From: Flavisphingopyxis soli
Lineage (GTDB): Bacteria; Pseudomonadota; Alphaproteobacteria; Sphingomonadales; Sphingomonadaceae
DNA: 64,000 bases
Direction of reading: 5' to 3'
Assembly: GCF_007995095.1 (NCBI RefSeq)
Contig: NZ_VOPY01000001.1
Coordinates: 831,001 to 895,000, forward strand
The notes under the pieces were generated by a model. The model had not been told where the DNA came from and did not search any database. It saw only the letters and a list, made by a program, of their open reading frames with translations. Below are positions 53,349 through 63,241 of this stretch, piece after piece (the stretch's first letter is position 1; each line of letters opens with the position of its first letter). Made by a program: the position numbers and the translations under genes.

Positions 53349-53602
53349 CGACGCCGCGATCGACGATCCTAGCGCTGCGCGGGGTCAATGCGCGGATCGA
53401 AGGGGAAATACGGTTCCACCTGACGGGCGCATGGTTCGCCGGGCTGTTGTCGCAGATCGACCCCAATCACTATCCGACACTCGATAGCCTGACGGGAGAC
53501 AAGCAGGCTGTCGAGCAGCCTGCCGACGATCCGGCGGAGGCATCGCGCAATGCGCGGATGTGGGGCTTGGCGCTCAACCAGGTCAACGCAAACCAGAAAT
53601 AG
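53258..53602 (+). CDS. T extension of the G-T fusion chaperone, reached by -1 frameshift
   Basis: An open frame of 114 codons without its own start, reading RAEAESAGWDWEEIFERWCQGG and then FAPDAFWIATPRSTILALRG. The WDWEEIF...FWIATPR pattern is typical of the T part of tail chaperones. Fused to the first 117 residues of G it would give a 231-residue GT protein that guides tape-measure assembly. The frame ends at TAG 53,600-53,602, 14 bases before the tape measure start. Confidence 0.88.
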   Translation, partial: RAEAESAGWDWEEIFERWCQGGFAPDAFWIATPRSTILALRGVNARIEGEIRFHLTGAWFAGLLSQIDPNHYPTLDSLTGDKQAVEQPADDPAEASRNARMWGLALNQVNANQK

Positions 53603-53616
53603 GACAGGAATTCGCA

Positions 53617-56600
53617 ATGGCCGGCAGCATCGCCACGCTCAACGCCGCGCTACGTTGGGACCTGACCGATTTCGACCGCGGGACGGCGCATGTCGAGGGT
53701 GCATTCGGCAAGTTGCGCGCGTTCGCGGGCGGGGTAGCGGATGCCTGGGTATCGGCAGGCCAGCGAATGACGCTGGGGATCAGCGCACCGCTGGCGGCGC
53801 TGGGGGGCTTCAGCATCAAGGCTGCTTCGGATGCGCAGGAATTGCAGTCGGCGTACGATTACACGTTCGGCCGAATGGCGGATTCGATGAATGCCTGGGC
53901 CGTGACCACCGGTGACACGCTGGGTCGGTCAACGACGGAGATGAAGCAGTTCGCGCTCGCGTTCGGGCCCTTGCTGCAGCAGGCCGCACCGACAGAGGAA
54001 GCCGCGGCGAGCATGTCGCAAAGCTTCGCGCAGCTTGCGCAGGATGCATCGTCGTTCTTCAATGTCAGCCCGGATGAGGCGATGGAGCGAATTCGCGCTG
54101 GCCTGACGGGCGAGGCGGAGCCGTTGCGGCGGTTTGGCGTGTTCCTATCGGAAGCAGAGGTGAAGGCGAAGGGGCTCGAGCTGGGGCTGATCAAGGTTGG
54201 GCAGGAGCTCAACGAGCAAGGCAAGATCATGTCGCGCGCCGCGTTGATCGCCGACGGGCTGTCGGTGGCGCAAGGCGATGTCGAGCGGACGTCGGACAGT
54301 TTCGCCAACCGCGTACGTGCCCTCCGTTCGAACGTCCAAGAGCTCACCGAAGAAATCGGGCAGAAGCTATTGCCGATCGCAGAGCGTTTCGTCGGCTGGG
54401 CACAGGGCGCGGTCCAGTGGCTGTCGCAGCTGCCCCAGCCGGTCAAGGATCTGGCATTCAATTTTGCAGTCATGGCGGTGGCGGTAGGGCCTGCGATGCT
54501 GGTGCTTTCGACGCTGGCGAAACTCGTCCTACCGCTGTTGCTGGTAAGGATGGGGGGCGTGTTCCTGGCTATAAGCGCGGTGCTCAACCCACTCGGCACG
54601 GCGTTCGTCCTGCTCAGCAAATTCGCGTTGAGCTGGGAGGTCATCGGAGCAGTGTTGGGGCGGATTGCGCCGCTGTTCCTCCGTTTTCTAGGTCCTGTCG
54701 GGCTGGCAATCACGTTGATTTCCCTATTCGGCGACAAGATCGTCAAGGCGTTTGGTGATGCCTGGGCGCAGGCGCAGAAGGCGCTCGGACCTCCCCTGCA
54801 GGCGTTGATGGGCAAGGTGGGCCGACTGTTCGAATCGGTCGGACGCGCCTTCGACCTGCTCGCGGCGAGCAAGATCGGGCAGTTGTTTGGCGAGCTGATC
54901 GGGCTGATCGGCGACGTGATCTACTGGTTGATCCGCCTCGGCGGGCTGGAGGTCATCACGGCGATCCAGGGGATCATCGATCTGCTGGGGATATTGACCG
55001 ACTATGTCGCGGACAGCGTCGATGTCATTTCGTTGCTGATCGAAGGTAAGTGGGAGACCGCCTGGGAAAAGGCGAAGAACGCTGTCGCGCGGGCCGTCAT
55101 TTCGATTTCGAACAAGATCAAGGGACTGTTGCCCACCTTGTCATATGCACTCGGCCTGATCGGGGCGCTCCTCGGATATGAAGGCGAGGCGGGTAAACCC
55201 ATCATCGAAAAACCGCAAACGCAAGCCGAATTCCTCGCTGAGATAAAGGCTCGCACCGGTGGAAAAGGTGGGCGGGCGTTCTCGGGGGACGGAAAGGACT
55301 ATGCCCTGCCCGGAACACCCAAAAAATCGCGGACGGCGCGAGGGCGCGCGCATACGGGGCCAACGCAAGCAGAACTGGCGGCGCAGCGCGAGGAAATCCG
55401 CCTGTCGCAAGCGCTCGCGGTCGCGCGCGAGCGTGGCGAGTTCGAAGCCGAGCGGGCGATCCAGCGGCAGGTGGACCTCAATGGCCGGATCGACCAGTAC
55501 AAGCGCGCGGGGCTTGCCCTCGACCAGGCACGGCTGGCGGCGCAGAAGGACATGGCCGAGATCGACCAGGCGCGCGCAGTGGCCAATGCCAAAGCGATCG
55601 CGCAGGAAGAGCGCGCCCTGGACATCCAGCTGGCCGAGATGCGGGGTGATTATGCTCACCAGCGCGCGCTCGAGGACGAAGAGTTCATCGAGAAAAAGAT
55701 CCTGTTCTACCAGCAACAGGGCAAGGACCTGGTCGACGCCCAATTGCTCGCGCAGAGCGCGCTGGCACACCTGGAAGAAGCCCGTGCCGAGATTGTCGCG
55801 CGTCGGCTTGCCGATCAGGAGCGTGAACGCCAGATCGAACTGGCCCGGCTGCGTGGCGACGATCCGAACCGCATTGCAGCAATGGAGGCCGACCTTCGCC
55901 GGAGGGACCGCGTCGCGGAGCTGATGCGCGACGGCAAGTTGTCGGAGTCCGATGCCGTCGCCCAGGCGACGCGAGAGGGCCTCGATCGGGAACGGGCCTA
56001 CATCCAGGGAACATTCCGCGACACCATAAAGGCCGGTTTCCGTGCGGCGTTCGACGGCAATCTGGGCGATTTTTTCAAGACATGGCTGAAGGAAAGCATG
56101 TTCAATGCACTCAATAACGTGTTGAACCGGTTGGCAGATGGCCTGGCATCGATGCTGTCGCGAGCGTCCAGCGGCAGTTCGGGCGGTGGCGGAATCCTCG
56201 GTACGCTCTTCGGAGTTGCGACCTCGATTTTCGGTGCCGTATCCAGCAGTGGAGCGGGGATGAACACGGGAGGCAGCAACCCCTCGTCGCTATTGGCCGG
56301 AATGAACAACTCGCGGCCGGGCTTTGCCAGCGGCGGGTCGTTCCGGATCAAGGGATTTCCGGGGATCGACCGCAATACGCTGAGCCTGAACGGCAACCCG
56401 GTCGCGTCGGTCAGTTCGGGCGAGATCATGGACGTGCGGCGCGGCCAGCCAGCGAACGATGGCGGTGGCGGCGTGGTCGAGATCCGCCTGATGGACGAGA
56501 TGCTGGATGCGCGGATCGAAAGCGGATCGGTGCGGGTCGTGAGGGCAGCCTCGCCGGGGATCGCCGAGCAGGGCGCGATGCGGGCAATCGACATGCAGGT

Positions 56601-56625
56601 GCGAACGCACGGGCGGGCGGGCTGA
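53617..56625 (+). CDS. Tape measure protein
   Basis: A 1002-residue protein from ATG 53,617. The N-terminal helical region (residues ~1-260) has the phage tail tape measure pattern with AFGPLLQQAAPTEEAAASMSQ. Hydrophobic segments lie around 275-370. A long coiled coil rich in E/R/A/Q (~590-780) and a Gly/Ser-rich end follow. Tail length scales with it. Its ribosome site AGGACAGGA lies in the 3' end of the T frame. Confidence 0.93.
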   Translation: MAGSIATLNAALRWDLTDFDRGTAHVEGAFGKLRAFAGGVADAWVSAGQRMTLGISAPLAALGGFSIKAASDAQELQSAYDYTFGRMADSMNAWAVTTGDTLGRSTTEMKQFALAFGPLLQQAAPTEEAAASMSQSFAQLAQDASSFFNVSPDEAMERIRAGLTGEAEPLRRFGVFLSEAEVKAKGLELGLIKVGQELNEQGKIMSRAALIADGLSVAQGDVERTSDSFANRVRALRSNVQELTEEIGQKLLPIAERFVGWAQGAVQWLSQLPQPVKDLAFNFAVMAVAVGPAMLVLSTLAKLVLPLLLVRMGGVFLAISAVLNPLGTAFVLLSKFALSWEVIGAVLGRIAPLFLRFLGPVGLAITLISLFGDKIVKAFGDAWAQAQKALGPPLQALMGKVGRLFESVGRAFDLLAASKIGQLFGELIGLIGDVIYWLIRLGGLEVITAIQGIIDLLGILTDYVADSVDVISLLIEGKWETAWEKAKNAVARAVISISNKIKGLLPTLSYALGLIGALLGYEGEAGKPIIEKPQTQAEFLAEIKARTGGKGGRAFSGDGKDYALPGTPKKSRTARGRAHTGPTQAELAAQREEIRLSQALAVARERGEFEAERAIQRQVDLNGRIDQYKRAGLALDQARLAAQKDMAEIDQARAVANAKAIAQEERALDIQLAEMRGDYAHQRALEDEEFIEKKILFYQQQGKDLVDAQLLAQSALAHLEEARAEIVARRLADQERERQIELARLRGDDPNRIAAMEADLRRRDRVAELMRDGKLSESDAVAQATREGLDRERAYIQGTFRDTIKAGFRAAFDGNLGDFFKTWLKESMFNALNNVLNRLADGLASMLSRASSGSSGGGGILGTLFGVATSIFGAVSSSGAGMNTGGSNPSSLLAGMNNSRPGFASGGSFRIKGFPGIDRNTLSLNGNPVASVSSGEIMDVRRGQPANDGGGGVVEIRLMDEMLDARIESGSVRVVRAASPGIAEQGAMRAIDMQVRTHGRAG

Positions 56626-57323
56626 TGGCGTTGCTGCTGACCATGCCAGTCGCGGGAACAACGGCGCAGGAATTCGAACCCGAACGGTTCGACGCGATGT
56701 CGGGAGAGCGCAGCGGCCGGGTCGGGGGCGTCACGCTGGGTCGGCCATTGTGGAAGGCCAAATGGGGTTTCAACGCGAACCTGGAGCCGGCAGCGGCAGA
56801 GAATCTTCGCGCGTTCTTCGCACGGTTGCGGGGCGGGCAGCGCGCGTTCCTGACCCATGACCGGTCGCGCGCATTCCCGGCCGCCTATCCTGGCGGTTTC
56901 GGCGGAATGGTGAAGGCGGGCGGGGGCGCGTTCACGGGGGCATGTTCGGGTTGGTCGCAGGCGATCGACGCCAATGGCGATGCCGCGATCACGCTATCGG
57001 GGTTGCCAGCAAATTTTGCCCTGTCACTGAACGATTATATCGGCCTGAAATGGGATGCGGCGGGATCGTCCGCAGGGTCGTATGATCGCCGGGCGCTGGC
57101 GCGGGTGGTGGTGGCCACGGTGGGCAGCGGCGCGGGGGTGGCATCGGCGATCGTCGAGCCCCCGATCGATACGTTGGTCGTGCCGGCCGGAGCGGTCGCT
57201 TATCTCGACACACCGGCGTGCAGGATGAAGCTGCTGAGCGGCGAGAGCAGCCTTGGCGCGCTGGGAACGATGATGAAGATCGAAGGCGGGACGATCAGCG
57301 CGATCGAGGACCTGAGGCCGTGA
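56625..57323 (+). CDS. Minor tail protein
   Basis: A 232-residue beta-rich protein. The opening VAGTTAQEFEPERFDAMSGERSGRVGGVTLGRPLWKAKWGF and Gly-rich strands suit a distal-tail protein. It lies between the tape measure and the hub genes. Family not certain. Confidence 0.75.
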   Translation: MALLLTMPVAGTTAQEFEPERFDAMSGERSGRVGGVTLGRPLWKAKWGFNANLEPAAAENLRAFFARLRGGQRAFLTHDRSRAFPAAYPGGFGGMVKAGGGAFTGACSGWSQAIDANGDAAITLSGLPANFALSLNDYIGLKWDAAGSSAGSYDRRALARVVVATVGSGAGVASAIVEPPIDTLVVPAGAVAYLDTPACRMKLLSGESSLGALGTMMKIEGGTISAIEDLRP

Positions 57324-57970
57324 AGCTTTACAGCCCAGCGGCGATCGCCGCGCTCGAGGACGGGACGGCGATCGTCAGCGGCGCGGTGGACATCGCGTGC
57401 AGCCCGGTAATCCGCGTGTGGGGCGGGCACGGGGTGCTGACGCTGAACGGCAATGCATACCAGCCCCTGGGCGACCGCGCGCTGGCGCTGGTTGGCGGGG
57501 CGTCGCTGGGCGGGTCGGCGCAGAATTTGACGCTGACACTGAGCGGGATAGAACCAGACGTGCTCGAGCTGCTCGATGCGGACGAGGTGCGCGGGGCAGG
57601 CGTGGCATTCTGGACCCTGATCTTCGACGGGTCGGGGACGCAGCTGCTCGATGCGAAGGTGCACCAGCGCGGGCGGCTGGACCGTTTGCCGGTCAACGAG
57701 ACGTCGGGCGGCGAGGCGACGATCAGTGCGTTGGTGGAGAGCCCGGGCAGGGGGCTGGGGCGCCGCACGGGCCGGATGCGCACCGATGCCGACCAGCGTT
57801 TGATCAAGGCGACCGACGGGGGCATGCGGCTGGTGAGCTATGCTGGCGAAAAGCAGCTCTATTGGGGCGGGAAGAGGCCGGTCACCGCATCGGGGGTGGT
57901 CAATGGCGGGGCCGTAACGGGAACAGGGTCGCTCGCTCGAGACGTGGGCAAGATCGTCAACCGCTTATGA
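57320..57970 (+). CDS. Tail tip/hub protein
   Basis: A 216-residue protein from GTG 57,320 (GTGA overlap). Its beta-rich body and the end GLGRRTGRMRTDADQRLIKATDGGMRLV resemble tail hub proteins with a DUF2163-like role. The assignment rests on position as much as sequence. Confidence 0.7.
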   Translation: MKLYSPAAIAALEDGTAIVSGAVDIACSPVIRVWGGHGVLTLNGNAYQPLGDRALALVGGASLGGSAQNLTLTLSGIEPDVLELLDADEVRGAGVAFWTLIFDGSGTQLLDAKVHQRGRLDRLPVNETSGGEATISALVESPGRGLGRRTGRMRTDADQRLIKATDGGMRLVSYAGEKQLYWGGKRPVTASGVVNGGAVTGTGSLARDVGKIVNRL

Positions 57971-58368
57971 TGCGCGACCTCGCGGCGCTGGGCGCCTATC
58001 TCGAACAGTCGAAGCCGTTCGACTGGGACGGCAATTGCTGTGTCCTTTTCGCGCTGGGCGCAGTCCGCGCGCAGTTCGGTCGTGCGCCGGATATCGGTCA
58101 TCGATGGTCGACGGCGCGAGGCGCAGCGCGCGTCCTGAAGCGCGTTGGCGGCGTTGAAGCGGCGACAGACGCGATATTCGAACGGATCGCACCGGGACAG
58201 GCAATGCGCGGGGATATCGCCGGCTGCCCCGATCCGGATCTCGGCATTGCATTGCTGGTGATCGAGGGGATGACGCTGGCGGGGCCATGCGAGGGCGGAA
58301 CACGCCGCGTGCCGCGATCGATGATGACGATGGCGTGGCGCGCAGCGCCCGAGGCGCGCCATGAGTAA
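57967..58368 (+). CDS. Tail-associated protein, DUF6950/NlpC-P60-like
   Basis: A 133-residue protein. FDWDGNCCVLFALGAVRAQFG at residues ~18-38 is like the catalytic Cys region of cell-wall peptidases that sit at this locus in gene-transfer-agent and lambda-like tails. The His partner is not obvious, so activity is uncertain. ATGA overlap with the upstream gene. Confidence 0.7.
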   Translation: MMRDLAALGAYLEQSKPFDWDGNCCVLFALGAVRAQFGRAPDIGHRWSTARGAARVLKRVGGVEAATDAIFERIAPGQAMRGDIAGCPDPDLGIALLVIEGMTLAGPCEGGTRRVPRSMMTMAWRAAPEARHE

Positions 58369-61300
58369 GGTCCTAACGCTCGTCGCTTCGGCGGCGATGA
58401 TCGTGGTCGGCGTAATAACCGGCAACCCGGCGCTGATCGTCAACGGCGTGATGATGGCCGCATCGGCACTGATCAAGCCGTCGGGGAACGCCCAAAAGAC
58501 ACAGGAACGCCAGGCGCAGGAAACCAGCCTGTCGCTGGGCGAGCATCCGCGCACGGTCCTGTTCGGCGAGGCGGCGACCGGCGGCGGATTGCTCGATGCA
58601 TTCAACTATGGCGGTCAATACGGGACCGACTGGGAGGTCGTGCTCTATGCGCTGGCCGATCACGAATGCGAGTCGCTCGAGGGCATCTACGTCAACGACA
58701 AGTATGTGGCGTTTGCGGGTGACGGGACCGTTGCCGGCTATAACGGGCAGCTGTCGGTGTGGTGGTTGCCGGGCACGGAAACGCAGACGTGGCCCTCCAT
58801 CGTCACGGCGAACGGGCCGGGGTGGACCAACACCAGCAATTGCGCCGGGGTTTCCTGTGCGGTCGTCGCGTACAAGGCGGATGAGGCAGAGGTCGAGAAC
58901 CCGACCTGGTCGGGGCAGCGTCCGCGCATCCTGTTCCGGATGAAGGGCAAGAAGCTCTACAACCCCGCCAAGGACAGCACGCAGCCTGGCGGCGCGGGCG
59001 CGCATCGCTGGACGGTCCCGTCGACGTGGGAATGGGACGATAACGCGGCGGTCTGCCGGTACAATTACCAGCGCGGGATCTATGCGCTCGATCGCGTCGA
59101 CCAGCCCGACCAGCTGTTGATCGGGCGCGGCCTCAACGAAATCGAGGCGCCATCCGAGCGGACGATGGTTTGGGCCGCGCTGTGCGATGAGCCGGTCACG
59201 CTGAAGAACGGTGGGACCGAGAAGCGCTACACGGTCAACGGCACGATCGGGGCAGAGGAAAGCTTCCTCGATGCCGAGGAGAAGTTCGCAGCGGCGATGG
59301 GCGGCGTGATCGCGCAGCCCGAAGGTTCGATCGAAGTCGTGCCGGGTCATGCGCAGGCGGTGGTTGCAGAGATAACCGATCGCGACCTGCTCAACCTGGA
59401 AGAGGTCGAGGTCGAGCATTTCCGGGGCGAGGCAGACCCCGAATGGAAGAACATGGTGGTTCCGCGCTATGTCGAGGCAGACCAGAAATGGGCGGTGCAC
59501 ACCGCGCCGATCCGGCGGGTTTACGCGGACGTCATCGAAGACGGCGGGCCAAGAGAGTATCCGCTGCCGCTCGATCTCGTGACTTCGAACACACAGGCGC
59601 AGCGTTGCGGCGAAATCGCGAGACGACTGGGACGGCTGCTGAAAACGGGCAAGATACCACTCCCTGCCCGCTTCGTCGGGTTGGAAGAGGGTGACTGGAT
59701 CGGCTGGACCTCGGCACGGCATTTCGGCGGCGCTCGCGTCGTGTTCCGGATCGATTCCTATGCGCGTACCGACAAGTGGCAGATGAAGCTGGCGCTGCGC
59801 CAGATCTCGTCCAGCATTTACGACTGGAATCCAGCGGTCGACGAGATCAACCCCGGGTCGGTAGCGAACGACAATGCCGTTCCTCCGGTCCTTGCCGCGC
59901 CATCGCCGGGTTCGTGGGCACTCAATGCCGGGGAGGTGTCCGCAAACGGCGTCACCCAGCCCGCGCTGGTCATAGTTGGCGAAGCGGACAATTTCTACGC
60001 GAGCGCGATCAAGTTCGAATACCGCAAGGTGGGCGTCGTCGAATGGAACGATGCAGGTCTATCTCCGCGCAGCACGACGCGGCGGACAATTCCAGGCGTG
60101 ACAAGCGGCGAGGATTACCAGGTTGCGGTCAGTTATGTCGTAGCCGGCGAGCCGGGGCCGCGGCTTATCCTCGGGCCATTGACCACCGGAGCGTTGGCAC
60201 CCGCCTTTGACGATATCGGGGGTGATATCTCGCTCACCGACGGTCGCGTGACCGGCAAGCTTCCCCCAGCCAAGGCGGACGATGGGCTGATCAACACCAA
60301 CATCGGCGTATCCACCACGACCGGCGCGATTTCCGGCATCGGAACCGGCAACGGCAAGATACTCGATAATTTCAGGATCGGCCTGCAACCCAATGGCGTC
60401 GGCGTCGTGCGGCTTACGCGCGCGGGCCTGACCGATGTGGATGCTACGGTTTCGGTCAAGTTCGGCGCGACGGGGCAGGTCTATCGCGACGACGGGGCAA
60501 CGCGGGCGACCGATGCGCTGGTTGTCACATCGGTTGGGCAGGCTGCGACCGTGTTCGGGCAATCGCCCTGGGTCACAGACACGACGATCACGCCTGGAAC
60601 CGTTACCGCGCGCACCCAATATCTCAACGGGTCGGGCAACCTGGACACTCTATCGCGGATCACCGATCGAAAGCTAACCCTCCTGTTTCGCGCCGACGGC
60701 TCCACTGCCGTTACCGAGGCGGCGGTTGTCACGTCTCAAGGCCAGGCCGCGACGATATACGCTCAAGGCACGTTCGCGACGAAATCATCGGCCGCATGGG
60801 GCGTCGAGATTACCGGCCGCCCACTCTCCCGAATGTTCGACAACTTGCTCGATATGGCAAATTGGAGAATTGGTGCGACTCATGCGGCCAGCGGCGATCA
60901 ATTTTATCACCCCTCATGGGCATCCTTTAACTCGTTTGTCAGCGCGATCGGGCCGGATGGCGCGACCGAAACCATATTGCGTAGTGTCCAGGTTAGCGGC
61001 GGCTCCTACTCGGCGGGCGGAACGACCGGAGCCTTTGTCGATGGCGAGGACGGGTTCGACCCAAAGAAACCGCTCCTATCGGCTTTCTTTTATCGGAACC
61101 CCGCCGCCAATAACGCTGGTCAAGAGACGTATGGATATTTCGGACCCGCATTAGATACTGTCGGAACGGGCGTTAAAACCTTGGCCGGCGTGACTGACGG
61201 CAACCCGTATTTCTTCGACTCTATCCGCTTCCCCAATGGAGCATCGTCGTTCGGCTCGGGCGTTGTTGCCGATAAGTGGTATTTATGGATCGGGCTTGTT

Positions 61301-62476
61301 CATGGCTCTGCTTATGCGGGCAGCTATTCGGGCGTCACTGGCATCTATGACCCCGCGACCGGAGCAAAACTTCTCTCCGGCACAGAGTTTAAGCATGACG
61401 CCGCCGCCACAAAAGCAGGGATGCGCTTTTTTCCTTGGAATCCGACTGACGGTCATCGCGCAGAATATACGCGTCCAGTCGTTTGGCAGGGAGACGATCC
61501 GGCTGGCTATCTCCGGCGCCTGATCGCCACGGTCGGCGCGCGGCTCGGCGCGGGCGGCAATCTGTTGCTCGAGGACGGCGTGACGCGCGGCACGAACGCG
61601 GGCCTCGTTACCGCGCAGGGTCAGGCCGCGACGATCTACGGCCAGGCCGCTACCGCGACCAGTTCGGATTTTTCCGCGGTCACTGGCACGACCAAGCCAG
61701 AAACCTACGCCGACGTAAACAAGACGATTACGGATGGTCCGGCAGCGATCGAAGTCCAGTATGCCTCGGACGGCTCGACGACCGAATTGCCGGTTTCGCA
61801 GATATACAAGCTGACCCCATCGAACGGGTCGGCATACACCAGCGGCGTCACGTGGGCAGTTGCGGTCATCACCGGGACTATCACGGCGAGCATGAGCGGC
61901 ACGGGCAGCGGGGCGCTGTCGATACCGACATTCGGGAGCAATGAGGCCGTCCTGCTTATCACGGCGGCCTATGGCGGGCGCAGCTACCCTTTCACAGTCA
62001 AGGTAGCCAAGAAAACTGCCAGCGCAGGTTCGCCTGGCGGTGGCGGAACTGGCGGCACGCTCGCAAGCGCAACGACGTTTATCACGTTTTCTACCACGAC
62101 GGCAGCGGCTGTCACCGGCGATCTGACTGTCACGACGGGCGGCACATCGGTTGCTCTGACCGCCGCAAACCTGACGCTCAAGGGGGCCAAGTCATCACCA
62201 TCCGGCACCTGGGATTGCGCGTTCAAGTGGCAGTGGTGGAACGGCACCGCATGGGCCGATGTCGCTACCGAGGTCAATTCCAGCCCTGACCCGACCGTCG
62301 ATTACGACGCCGGATCGGGGTTGTACACCAACTGGAACACCGGATCGGTGACGTGCAACGCGACCAAGACCGGGCTGACCGCCGGGACATCGCAGAAGTT
62401 CCGGCTGATGGCCCGTATTACCGGCGGGGCGAGCAAATCGATCAACATCACCGGCGAAGCGAGCGCGCAGGGATGA
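58361..62476 (+). CDS. Tail tip/host specificity protein J-like, with swapped receptor module
   Basis: A 1371-residue tail tip protein. The first ~500 residues match the J-type hub (LSLGEHPRTVLFGEAATGGGLL, FRGEADPEWKNMVVPRYVEAD). Then come fibronectin-like strands (~520-650). Three copies of a ~25-residue linker (VVTSxGQAATxxxQ) follow at codons from about 60,521, 60,721 and 61,601. Between copies two and three is a ~270-residue module of AT-richer sequence, the probable receptor-binding part. The end is two Ig-like beta domains. Confidence 0.9.
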   Translation: MSKVLTLVASAAMIVVGVITGNPALIVNGVMMAASALIKPSGNAQKTQERQAQETSLSLGEHPRTVLFGEAATGGGLLDAFNYGGQYGTDWEVVLYALADHECESLEGIYVNDKYVAFAGDGTVAGYNGQLSVWWLPGTETQTWPSIVTANGPGWTNTSNCAGVSCAVVAYKADEAEVENPTWSGQRPRILFRMKGKKLYNPAKDSTQPGGAGAHRWTVPSTWEWDDNAAVCRYNYQRGIYALDRVDQPDQLLIGRGLNEIEAPSERTMVWAALCDEPVTLKNGGTEKRYTVNGTIGAEESFLDAEEKFAAAMGGVIAQPEGSIEVVPGHAQAVVAEITDRDLLNLEEVEVEHFRGEADPEWKNMVVPRYVEADQKWAVHTAPIRRVYADVIEDGGPREYPLPLDLVTSNTQAQRCGEIARRLGRLLKTGKIPLPARFVGLEEGDWIGWTSARHFGGARVVFRIDSYARTDKWQMKLALRQISSSIYDWNPAVDEINPGSVANDNAVPPVLAAPSPGSWALNAGEVSANGVTQPALVIVGEADNFYASAIKFEYRKVGVVEWNDAGLSPRSTTRRTIPGVTSGEDYQVAVSYVVAGEPGPRLILGPLTTGALAPAFDDIGGDISLTDGRVTGKLPPAKADDGLINTNIGVSTTTGAISGIGTGNGKILDNFRIGLQPNGVGVVRLTRAGLTDVDATVSVKFGATGQVYRDDGATRATDALVVTSVGQAATVFGQSPWVTDTTITPGTVTARTQYLNGSGNLDTLSRITDRKLTLLFRADGSTAVTEAAVVTSQGQAATIYAQGTFATKSSAAWGVEITGRPLSRMFDNLLDMANWRIGATHAASGDQFYHPSWASFNSFVSAIGPDGATETILRSVQVSGGSYSAGGTTGAFVDGEDGFDPKKPLLSAFFYRNPAANNAGQETYGYFGPALDTVGTGVKTLAGVTDGNPYFFDSIRFPNGASSFGSGVVADKWYLWIGLVHGSAYAGSYSGVTGIYDPATGAKLLSGTEFKHDAAATKAGMRFFPWNPTDGHRAEYTRPVVWQGDDPAGYLRRLIATVGARLGAGGNLLLEDGVTRGTNAGLVTAQGQAATIYGQAATATSSDFSAVTGTTKPETYADVNKTITDGPAAIEVQYASDGSTTELPVSQIYKLTPSNGSAYTSGVTWAVAVITGTITASMSGTGSGALSIPTFGSNEAVLLITAAYGGRSYPFTVKVAKKTASAGSPGGGGTGGTLASATTFITFSTTTAAAVTGDLTVTTGGTSVALTAANLTLKGAKSSPSGTWDCAFKWQWWNGTAWADVATEVNSSPDPTVDYDAGSGLYTNWNTGSVTCNATKTGLTAGTSQKFRLMARITGGASKSINITGEASAQG

Positions 62477-62757
62477 CCCACACGATCCAATGCCCCGAAA
62501 CCGGGGAGATTCAGGTCGTCGGGAATCTCGACGGTTACGAGGGCTGGACGGTCATTTGCAGCGGCAAGACCATGCCGAGCGAAGATCATGTTCTCGATCC
62601 GGTGAAAAAGAAGTGGACCAAATGCCCGAAGCGCCGCGCGGCTCGAGAGCGCCGCGTCGCCGCCCGCGATCATGACGCGATGCTGGCACGCATCGAAGAA
62701 CTCGAAGCCAAAGTCGAAAACCTGATGGCGGCAACCGATGCCACGCCACGCCCATAA
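62473..62757 (+). CDS. Small protein after the tail tip gene
   Basis: A 94-residue protein with CPETGE and CSGK...CPKR Cys residues (possible zinc site) and a C-terminal coiled coil (HDAMLARIEELEAKVENLM). ATGA overlap with the tail tip gene. Function unknown. Confidence 0.65.
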   Translation: MTHTIQCPETGEIQVVGNLDGYEGWTVICSGKTMPSEDHVLDPVKKKWTKCPKRRAARERRVAARDHDAMLARIEELEAKVENLMAATDATPRP

Positions 62758-62782
62758 ATCGAAGAAGCGAAAGGATTACACG

Positions 62783-63202
62783 ATGGACTATCCAGCCAAC
62801 CACGAAGAGGCCAACATGGTCATTCAGTCGTTCATCGCGGACGGCGGACTGGCCGAACAGCCCGTCGAACTGCGCGACATGATCCTGACCGCGAGCGGCA
62901 AGATCGGCCTCACCGACAAGCTCCCCGCGATCGCCGAGATCGTGTTCGCGCGCAAAAGCGATGCGACACAGGCGGCGAAGATACTGGCCGCGCAACTGGC
63001 CCGCTATGTCCAGTGGCAGGGCTGGTCAACCAACGAAGGTGGCAGCGCGCGGTTCGAGGCAATCTACGGCGCGATGATGCGCGTCGGCGGGTTCGCAGCG
63101 CCGAGCGGGACGGAATGGCCCGTTGCTGGCGACGACCCGGCGCCATCGCAGCTTTACGCACCCGATCCGGTCCCAGCGCCAGAGCCCGCGCCAGCACCGT
63201 AA
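62783..63202 (+). CDS. Unknown protein with Pro/Ala tail
   Basis: A 139-residue protein from ATG 62,783, with AAAGGA eight bases ahead. ATG 62,738 is less likely because it overlaps the previous gene and gives a basic stub. Helical body (NHEEANMVIQSFIADGGLAEQPVELRDMI) and a tail of Pro/Ala repeats. Confidence 0.65.
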   Translation: MDYPANHEEANMVIQSFIADGGLAEQPVELRDMILTASGKIGLTDKLPAIAEIVFARKSDATQAAKILAAQLARYVQWQGWSTNEGGSARFEAIYGAMMRVGGFAAPSGTEWPVAGDDPAPSQLYAPDPVPAPEPAPAP

Positions 63203-63241
63203 CGCCCGACGAAAGGAATTTCCGATGCTCTCCACTCCCCC

